From an uncultured cyanobacterium (GTDB lineage Bacteria; Cyanobacteriota; Cyanobacteriia; Cyanobacteriales; Geitlerinemataceae), in the NCBI GenBank assembly GCA_937121005.1, contig CAKZKB010000356.1:1-5127 (forward strand): a stretch of DNA of 5,127 bases, in the 5' to 3' direction. This document shows positions 1 to 4,342 of this stretch, piece by piece; the stretch's first letter is position 1; each line of letters opens with the position of its first letter. The position numbers were made by a program, and so were the translations under genes. Below the pieces are notes generated by a model. That model saw nothing but the letters and a program-made list of their open reading frames with translations, did not search any database and had not been told where the DNA came from.

Positions 1-2
1 TG

Positions 3-8
3 TATAAT
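3..8 (+). promoter_or_regulatory. Candidate -10 box (TATAAT) for the signalling operon
   Basis: A perfect sigma-70-type TATAAT hexamer lies 41 nt before the ATG of the receiver-phosphatase gene. It is preceded directly by TG, close to but not exactly an extended -10, which needs one base between. Any -35 box would be outside the window, so only half of the promoter can be judged. A start of transcription around positions 14-17 would give a leader of roughly 35 nt. If the gene belongs to a longer operon that begins upstream, the match could be chance. Confidence 0.45.
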
Positions 9-49
9 AGATTCGGCTATAGTGGGAAGATAAGGTCGAGCCATTACTT

Positions 50-1429
50 ATGGGAACGGAAACCGACGAACTATTGTTCGCTAGCGAGAGCGACGAACTA
101 ATATTTGCTGACGAAACCGACGACACTGCACCCGCGATCGCGGTGTGGAAAGTGGCGATCGTCGATGACGAAGAGGAAGTGCATCACGTGACCCAACTCG
201 CACTCGATGACTTTAGTCTCGATGGCAAACCCATTCAGTTTTTAAGTGCGTTTTCTGCGGCCGAAGCCGAACAATTATTCGCACAACATCCCGATATTGC
301 TGTCGTCCTTCTCGATGTTGTCATGGAAACCGACGATGCGGGATTAAATTTTGTTAAGTATTTGCGCCAAACCTTGAAAAATGACTTAGTACGAATTATC
401 CTTCGTACCGGACAACCCGGACGCGCTCCAGAACGAGAGGTGATTCTCAACTACGGCATCAACGATTATAAAGCGAAAACCGAACTTACTGCCAACAAAC
501 TGTTTACCACATTGGTGACGGCGTTGCGGGAGCGATCGACATTAGAAGTCAAGGATCGCTACGCAACGCAACTGCAAGACCTCAATACCAGCTTAGAGGA
601 AAAAGTGGCCGATCGCACGGCAGAATTGCAACGCGCCAACCAAGAAATCCAGCAACTCAACGATCGCCTCAAGACCAAAAATTTGCTGTTAACAGCTGAA
701 CTAGAAGTGACGCGCCAGTTGCAGCAGATGTTACTCCCGAACGATGAAGAATTGGGCAAAATTGAAGACTTAGATATTGCCGGATTTATGGAGCCGGCGA
801 CAGAAGTGGGCGGCGGCTATTACGATGTTTTCGAGCATAACGGACTGGTAAAAATTTGCATCGGCGATGTCACCGGACACGGACTCGAAAGCGGCGTATT
901 GATGTTGATGGTGCAAACCGCAGTCCGCACCTTAGTCGAGGACGATCGCACTGACGTTAAGGAGGTGTTGCAAATTCTCAATCGCACGATTTATAACAAT
1001 CTCCAGCGCATGAAATGCGATCGCAACTTGACGTTACTGCTGGTTGACTATCAAGACGGAGAAATGCACCTAAGCGGACAGCACGAACACGCGATCGTCG
1101 TGCGAACGGGGGGCAAAGTCGAAAAAATCGATACCGTTGACCTGGGGTTTCCCATTGGTTTAGAACGAGATATCGCACCGTTCGTGCACCAGCAACAGGT
1201 GAGTTTGAATGCCGGAGATACGGTCATTTTATATACCGATGGGATTGTGGAAGCCGATAACGATCGGGGTGTGGCTTACGGGTTAGAATCGTTGTGCGCG
1301 ATCGTCGGACAACACTGGCAAAAAAGCGCCGCCGAACTGCGACAAATTATCATTGATGACGTGCGCCGTCACGTCGGGAATTGCCAAGTCCGAGACGACA
1401 TGACGCTACTGGCCATTAAAAAGCGATAA
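50..1429 (+). CDS. Response regulator with receiver, coiled coil and SpoIIE/RsbU-type PP2C phosphatase
   Basis: Predicted cytoplasmic protein of 459 aa that would dephosphorylate Ser/Thr phosphoproteins, typically anti-sigma-factor antagonists, under control of receiver phosphorylation. The receiver spans about residues 33-160: acidic pair D39/D40, phosphoacceptor D89 in LLDVVM, T120 in LRTGQ, and the K-rich switch region YKAKTELTA (140-148). This receiver type is usual in front of DUF3369, which is absent here. A coiled coil (about 172-228, including SLEEKVADRTAEL) leads into QQMLLP and the phosphatase domain (about 240-459). The phosphatase keeps D273 (GDVTGHG), D397 (YTDGI) and D449/D450 (DDMT), but has G256 in VGGGYYD where the family normally has the metal-binding Asp of GGD, so activity is uncertain. 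The N-terminus carries DELLFASES/DELIFADET in tandem. The start is set by an in-frame TAG at 20-22 with no other start between; the Shine-Dalgarno (AAGG, 32-35) is weak and distant. It is followed 13 nt later by a receiver-kinase gene with a related receiver, its likely functional partner (inference). Confidence 0.94.
   Translation: MGTETDELLFASESDELIFADETDDTAPAIAVWKVAIVDDEEEVHHVTQLALDDFSLDGKPIQFLSAFSAAEAEQLFAQHPDIAVVLLDVVMETDDAGLNFVKYLRQTLKNDLVRIILRTGQPGRAPEREVILNYGINDYKAKTELTANKLFTTLVTALRERSTLEVKDRYATQLQDLNTSLEEKVADRTAELQRANQEIQQLNDRLKTKNLLLTAELEVTRQLQQMLLPNDEELGKIEDLDIAGFMEPATEVGGGYYDVFEHNGLVKICIGDVTGHGLESGVLMLMVQTAVRTLVEDDRTDVKEVLQILNRTIYNNLQRMKCDRNLTLLLVDYQDGEMHLSGQHEHAIVVRTGGKVEKIDTVDLGFPIGLERDIAPFVHQQQVSLNAGDTVILYTDGIVEADNDRGVAYGLESLCAIVGQHWQKSAAELRQIIIDDVRRHVGNCQVRDDMTLLAIKKR
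65..118 (+). repeat. Tandem 9-codon repeat encoding DEL[LI]FA[SD]E
   Basis: Two adjacent 27-bp units encode residues 6-14 (DELLFASES) and 15-23 (DELIFADET) of the receiver-phosphatase. A third copy of the motif, DELLFADET, is encoded at 1482-1508 in the neighbouring kinase gene. The second unit matches that copy at 23 of 27 bases by hand count. From memory, DELLFADE-like N-termini recur ahead of this receiver subtype in other bacteria, so a selected short linear motif is more likely than a chance repeat. Its function is unknown to me. Confidence 0.7.
134..141. repeat. HIP1 octamer GCGATCGC (one of at least twelve)
   Basis: A perfect HIP1 site, here inside a 12-bp palindrome CCGCGATCGCGG. Other perfect copies start at 1452, 1672, 1720, 1982, 2227, 2348, 3056, 3576, 4178, 4588 and 4802, and many one-mismatch versions exist. 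HIP1 is an over-represented palindrome in many cyanobacterial genomes and is the main clue to the host lineage. All copies found lie inside coding sequence. Confidence 0.9.
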
Positions 1430-1437
1430 AGGGGGAG
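1430..1437 (+). promoter_or_regulatory. Strong Shine-Dalgarno for the receiver-kinase gene
   Basis: AGGGGGAG begins directly after the TAA of the upstream phosphatase gene and ends 5 nt before the ATG at 1443. It fixes that start and contrasts with the weak site of gene 1, suggesting efficient initiation on the kinase gene within a shared transcript. Confidence 0.75.
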
Positions 1438-1442
1438 AAACC

Positions 1443-2882
1443 ATGCTCGATGCGATCGCCTGCAACGCGAATTTTGAAAACGACGAACTGTTGTTTGCTG
1501 ACGAAACAGCAAGCACTGAAACTCGCTTGTCAACCTGGCCGGTTTTAATTGTAGACGACGATGCGGAAGTCCGTCAAATCACAAAATTGGTACTCGGTGA
1601 CTTTACCTTTGAAGGGAAGGCGTTGCAGTTTTTAGAAGCCGCTTCTGGAGAAGAAGCGCGGCAAATTGTCCGCGATCGCCGGGATCTTGCTGTCATTTTA
1701 ATCGATGTCGTCATGGAAAGCGATCGCGCCGGTCTAGAGACGATCGACTACATTCGTAACGATCTCGAAAACGAAGCCGTTCGCATCATTCTCCGCACCG
1801 GAGAAGCCGGACAAATTCCCGAAAGCGAAGTCATCGTTCGCTACGAAATTGACGACTACAAAACCAAAACCGAACTGACTGCGGGGAAGTTGATGGCGAC
1901 GATGCTAACCGCACTGCGATCGTATTCCTTGCTGTCCAAATTTTCCGTCACGAGCCAACAGTTGCAAACCGAAATCGAGCGGCGATCGCGCAGCGAAGAA
2001 CGAGAAAAAGCCAAGTCGAACCAACTCGCCAAAACCTTGCAAGAATTGCGAGAAACCCAAGCACAACTGGTGCAAAACGAGCGCATGACCGGCTTGGGGC
2101 AAATGGTCGCTGGAATTGCCCACGAAGTCAACAACCCTGTCAATTTTATTTATGGCAATCTCATCCACGCGCATAAATATGTAGAAGATTTGTTTGAACT
2201 GATCGAAATGTACCAACAAGTTGTCGGCGATCGCGACTCCAACGTCAACGAATTCAAGCAAGCAATTGATTTCCCCTTTATTGTCGAAGATATTCCCAAA
2301 ATGTTCGAGTCCATGCAAGCGGGAGCCGATCGCATCCGCGACATCGTGCGATCGCTACGCAACTTTTCCCGGTTAGACGAAGCCGAACAAAAAACCGTTG
2401 ATGTTCGCGAAGGCATTGAAAATACCCTCACCTTACTCCAACATCGCTTGCACGTTGACAACGGAAACATCCCCATCGAAGTCAGCGCCTACTATGGAGA
2501 TTTGCCACACCTGACCTGTTACGCCGGACAACTCAATCAAGTCTTCTTTCACCTATTTAACAATGCCATCGACGCGCTGGAAACGCGCTATAAAACCACC
2601 CGAAACCGAGCCGAACCGCCTCAAATCTGGATTCGCACACAACTTGTGCGAGAAGATTGGATCGGCATCAGCATCCGCGACAACGGTATCGGCATCTGTC
2701 CGGCCCAAATCGAGAAAATTTTCGATCCCTTTTTCACCACCAAACCCGTCGGGAAAGGAACGGGATTAGGACTGTCGATTTGCCATTCGATCGTTGTCGG
2801 CAAACATAGTGGTAAAATTGAGTGTACCTCCACGCGAGGGGAAGGAACAGAATTCACCATCGAACTTCCCGTTGTGCAGTAA
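1443..2882 (+). CDS. Receiver-histidine kinase, soluble, cyanobacterial type
   Basis: Predicted cytoplasmic kinase of 479 aa that autophosphorylates on His and passes phosphate to an Asp receiver. The N-terminus has the acidic motif DELLFADET (14-22). The receiver spans about 32-159: D38-D40, phosphoacceptor D88 in LIDVVM, T119 in LRTGE, and YKTKTELTA (139-147). A coiled coil (about 170-215) leads to the H-box with H227 in IAHEVNNP. A long helical stretch of the kind seen in many cyanobacterial kinases follows, with GADRIRDIVRSLRNFSRLDE at 294-313. The ATPase domain (about 358-477) has an N-box with N373/N374 (NNAIDALE), G1 D413-NGIG, F-box FDPFFTTK (427-434) and G2 GKGTGLGLS (437-445). One oddity is H370 where the N-box usually has its first Asn. 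There is no PAS, GAF, HAMP or membrane segment, so the receiver itself is probably the input. The receiver is about 56 % identical to that of the upstream phosphatase, which makes that protein the natural candidate target or co-target (inference). Confidence 0.95.
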   Translation: MLDAIACNANFENDELLFADETASTETRLSTWPVLIVDDDAEVRQITKLVLGDFTFEGKALQFLEAASGEEARQIVRDRRDLAVILIDVVMESDRAGLETIDYIRNDLENEAVRIILRTGEAGQIPESEVIVRYEIDDYKTKTELTAGKLMATMLTALRSYSLLSKFSVTSQQLQTEIERRSRSEEREKAKSNQLAKTLQELRETQAQLVQNERMTGLGQMVAGIAHEVNNPVNFIYGNLIHAHKYVEDLFELIEMYQQVVGDRDSNVNEFKQAIDFPFIVEDIPKMFESMQAGADRIRDIVRSLRNFSRLDEAEQKTVDVREGIENTLTLLQHRLHVDNGNIPIEVSAYYGDLPHLTCYAGQLNQVFFHLFNNAIDALETRYKTTRNRAEPPQIWIRTQLVREDWIGISIRDNGIGICPAQIEKIFDPFFTTKPVGKGTGLGLSICHSIVVGKHSGKIECTSTRGEGTEFTIELPVVQ

Positions 2883-2895
2883 CCAGTGACCAGTT
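2882..2895 (+). repeat. Heptamer doublet ACCAGTG/ACCAGTT
   Basis: Two adjacent seven-base units start at the last base of the kinase stop codon. Short CAGTGACCAGT-like runs are common in intergenic DNA of filamentous cyanobacteria (from memory). It contains no hairpin, so it is not an intrinsic terminator. Confidence 0.5.
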
Positions 2896-2902
2896 TTAAG
2901 AT

Positions 2903-2940
2903 GGGGAGACAAGGGGACAAGGGGACAAGGGGACAAGGAG
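2903..2940 (+). repeat. GGGGACAA tandem array with G-quadruplex consensus
   Basis: Three perfect 8-bp units GGGGACAA (2913-2936) are preceded by a 10-bp variant GGGGAGACAA (2903-2912) and followed by a partial GGAG. This puts four GGGG tracts at 2903, 2913, 2921 and 2929, separated by loops of 6, 4 and 4 nt, which satisfies the common G3+N1-7 rule for an intramolecular quadruplex on the + strand and in any transcript. It sits 20 bp after the kinase stop codon, so it could affect the kinase mRNA 3' end or the scpA leader. Folding is inference. Confidence 0.85.
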
Positions 2941-2949
2941 AAATCACTA

Positions 2950-3034
2950 TTCATACTTCATCCTTCTGATTTCATCCTTTCTATCTTCCTCAAACCTCAC
3001 ACCTCATACCTCATACCTCACACCTCACACCTCA
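2950..3034 (+). repeat. Seven-base tandem array (STRR-like) abutting the scpA start codon
   Basis: From 2950 to 3033 the sequence keeps a seven-base period over twelve units. It starts as TTCATMC-like heptamers (2950-2984), passes through a transition (2985-2991), and becomes clean AYACCTC heptamers (six units, 2992-3033; the first is AAACCTC). One A then precedes the ATG at 3035. This resembles the heptanucleotide STRR repeats described in filamentous cyanobacteria. The strand is almost purely pyrimidine plus A, contains no Shine-Dalgarno, and has no stop codon in the scpA frame back to a TAA at 2897-2899. There is no ATG, GTG or TTG in that open stretch, so translation should begin at 3035. 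Confidence 0.88.
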
Positions 3035-3793
3035 ATGAACACCGTTGCTGAAGACGCGATCGCCTTGCTACTCGACCTAGCCGAACGGGGAGAAGTGAAC
3101 CCCTGGGACGTACAGGTGGTGGATGCGATCGATCGCTGCTTGCAGGAACTGACCCCCGTCGCCATCGACGGGCACCACCGCCATTTGTCGCGATCGGGAC
3201 AGGCGTTTTTGTACGCCGCTATGTTAGTATTACTCAAAGCCGATACCCTGGCGCGATCGGAAACCGAAGAAGAGAACGACGAACCCGAAATCGAAGAATT
3301 TCCCGAGTTCGACCCCGAAGATAGCGGCCCCGGTTTACCCCAAAAACTCGAACGCCAACTGCGCCGCCGGGCTGTGGCCCCACCCCCTCCCAAACGCCGC
3401 GTCAGCCTGCAAGAACTGATCGAACAGTTGCAGGTGATGTCGAACACCCTAGCCGAACCGCGCCGACCCCGCCGCATTCGCCGCCAGTCCAAACTCGAAG
3501 CGGCCCGTACCATCGGCGATTTGGCCCACCAAGAAAATTTAACTGAAACCGCGCAACAATTAGAGCAGTTTTTAGGCGATCGCTGGGATGATATTGCTGG
3601 GAATAGCGAGTGGGTAGACTTCGATCGCCTGCTGTCGGTCTGGCATCATTCCCAAAACCAAACCCCCATCACTCCCCACGAACAAGTAGGATTATTTTGG
3701 GCTCTGTTGCTGCTGTGTTCCCAGTCTAAGGTAGAGTTGGAACAACCGGAATTTTACCAAGCCATTCGCGTCAAGCAGATTCGTTTAAAATAA
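3035..3793 (+). CDS. scpA: Segregation and condensation protein A (kleisin ScpA)
   Basis: Kleisin subunit of the bacterial SMC-ScpA-ScpB condensin, which organises and separates daughter chromosomes on the nucleoid. The protein is 252 aa, close to the usual ScpA length. The N-terminal SMC-neck-binding region is recognisable: EDAIALLLDLAERGEVNPWD (6-25), then VVDAIDRCL and LSRSGQAFLYAAMLVLLKAD (51-70), the cyanobacterial version of the ScpA signature. The middle is low-complexity: acidic (about 76-96, rich in E and D), then basic and proline-rich (RRRAVAPPPPKRR at 110-122, RRPRRIRR at 143-150). The C-terminus (about 192-250, including LFWALLLLCSQSKVELEQ) fits the winged-helix end that binds the SMC head. 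The start is the first ATG/GTG/TTG in the open frame, and the conserved domain begins at residue 6. There is no Shine-Dalgarno; the ATG directly follows a heptamer array. It probably heads an operon with the next two genes. The family call rests on sequence memory, not a search. Confidence 0.88.
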   Translation: MNTVAEDAIALLLDLAERGEVNPWDVQVVDAIDRCLQELTPVAIDGHHRHLSRSGQAFLYAAMLVLLKADTLARSETEEENDEPEIEEFPEFDPEDSGPGLPQKLERQLRRRAVAPPPPKRRVSLQELIEQLQVMSNTLAEPRRPRRIRRQSKLEAARTIGDLAHQENLTETAQQLEQFLGDRWDDIAGNSEWVDFDRLLSVWHHSQNQTPITPHEQVGLFWALLLLCSQSKVELEQPEFYQAIRVKQIRLK

Positions 3794-3801
3794 AAGAAAC
3801 C

Positions 3802-3805
3802 GGAG
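3802..3805 (+). promoter_or_regulatory. Probable Shine-Dalgarno for the 170-aa protein
   Basis: GGAG lies 10 nt before the ATG at 3816 within the 22-nt gap after scpA. A second purine run, GAGAG, follows closer to the start. The site supports translation from 3816 on a shared transcript. Confidence 0.5.
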
Positions 3806-3815
3806 CGAGAGAACC

Positions 3816-4328
3816 ATGCTTGCCGAGTTTCGATCGCGCTATCCCAACGGTAGTTTACTCTCCGAGTTCGTCACTTACGAAGGCGGCCAGTACGCGATTC
3901 GGGCTGTTGTCCAAATCGATGGTAACACTGTCGCCACTGGCTTTGCTGCCGATACCAACATCGAAACGGCCGAAGATCGGGCCAGAAACCGCGCCCTAGA
4001 AATTTTGGGCATTTCTACGGAAACCCCATCTCCTCCCCCGAACAAAGAGAATGGAAAAACGAGCGATCGTCCGCTTGCAGAGGTGACAGCGCCTTCCACA
4101 CCCGCCCCCACACCTCAGAGGGCGAACGCCGTTCGCCCCTACGAAAGCGCCCCCACCGACGACTCGGACTTAATCGTGCGATCGCAGGTACAACTCGAAC
4201 GCTTGGGGTGGACGAAAGCCCAGGGGCGATCGTATTTACTCGATAAATACCAAAAAGCATCGCGCCAACATCTGACGCGCCAGGAACTTCAAGAGTTCGT
4301 CGCCTATCTAGAATCTCTACCCAGTTAA
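3816..4328 (+). CDS. Conserved cyanobacterial protein of unknown function, two domains and a proline-rich linker
   Basis: A 170-aa soluble protein I cannot name with confidence. The N-terminal part (about 1-66) reads as several strands followed by a helix: YPNGSLLSEF, GGQYAIRAVVQIDG, NTVATGFAAD, then ETAEDRARNRALEILGI. The pattern of a strand carrying 'ATG', then 'ETAEDRAR.RAL' and a final 'GI' recalls annealing proteins of the Rad52/Sak type and some small RNA-binding folds, but this is only a resemblance. Residues 67-116 form a Pro/Ser/Thr-rich linker that includes RANAVRPY (102-109), encoded by a palindromic repeat. The C-terminal part (about 118-168) is a helical module with LERLGWTKAQGRSYLLDKY and SRQHLTRQELQEFVAYLES, which I recall as a recurring tail on cyanobacterial proteins of unknown function. 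There is no signal peptide or membrane segment. It lies between scpA and a SIMPL-domain gene, with gaps of 22 and 14 nt, so co-transcription is likely. The linker has the marks of neutral, tolerant sequence. Confidence 0.85.
   Translation: MLAEFRSRYPNGSLLSEFVTYEGGQYAIRAVVQIDGNTVATGFAADTNIETAEDRARNRALEILGISTETPSPPPNKENGKTSDRPLAEVTAPSTPAPTPQRANAVRPYESAPTDDSDLIVRSQVQLERLGWTKAQGRSYLLDKYQKASRQHLTRQELQEFVAYLESLPS
4120..4138. repeat. Palindromic cyanobacterial repeat inside a coding linker
   Basis: GGGCGAACG and CGTTCGCCC are perfect 9-bp inverted arms around a single C at 4129, followed by CTAC. It closely matches a palindrome I recall as dispersed in many filamentous cyanobacterial genomes (core GGGGCGAACGGCCGTTCGCCCC, often ending in CTAC), with the centre and left flank shortened here. 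It is read in frame as RANAVRPY in the proline-rich linker of the 170-aa protein, so it does not disrupt the gene. Confidence 0.75.
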
Positions 4329-4333
4329 AGGAA
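4327..4333 (+). promoter_or_regulatory. Shine-Dalgarno of the SIMPL gene overlapping the upstream stop codon
   Basis: AAAGGAA starts within the TAA (4326-4328) of the 170-aa protein gene and ends 9 nt before the ATG at 4343. The overlap suggests translational coupling and supports the chosen start. Confidence 0.65.
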
Positions 4334-4342
4334 TCGTACCCT

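Noticed and set aside
530..770. DUF3369 domain after the receiver of gene 1
   Set aside because: The stretch between receiver and phosphatase is a charged coiled coil, too short and too repetitive for DUF3369.
1905..2318. Minus-strand open frame of 137 codons inside the kinase gene
   Set aside because: It lies opposite the H-box region of a clear histidine kinase, and its sequence resembles no family I know.
2766..2954. Minus-strand open frames reading SPCPLVPLSPC across the GGGGACAA array
   Set aside because: This peptide is the translation of the octamer repeat on the reverse strand and is a common spurious prediction in cyanobacteria.
2900..3034. N-terminal extension of ScpA through the repeat arrays, whose frame is open
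   Set aside because: No ATG, GTG or TTG occurs in the open stretch, and the conserved ScpA domain starts just after the ATG at 3035.
2950..3034. CRISPR array
   Set aside because: Units are seven bases long with no spacers; it is a simple tandem repeat.
2883..3034. Intrinsic terminator or promoter in the kinase-scpA gap
   Set aside because: No inverted repeat followed by a T run is present, and no -10/-35 pair stands out in the pyrimidine-rich repeats.
3025..3513. Minus-strand open frame of 162 codons opposite scpA
   Set aside because: It is Ser/Arg-rich with no domain, complementary to conserved ScpA sequence, and runs into the heptamer array.
4080..4145. Frameshift or pseudogene signal in the linker of the 170-aa protein
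   Set aside because: The palindrome and proline-rich codons keep the frame, and both conserved ends read in one frame from 3816 to 4328.
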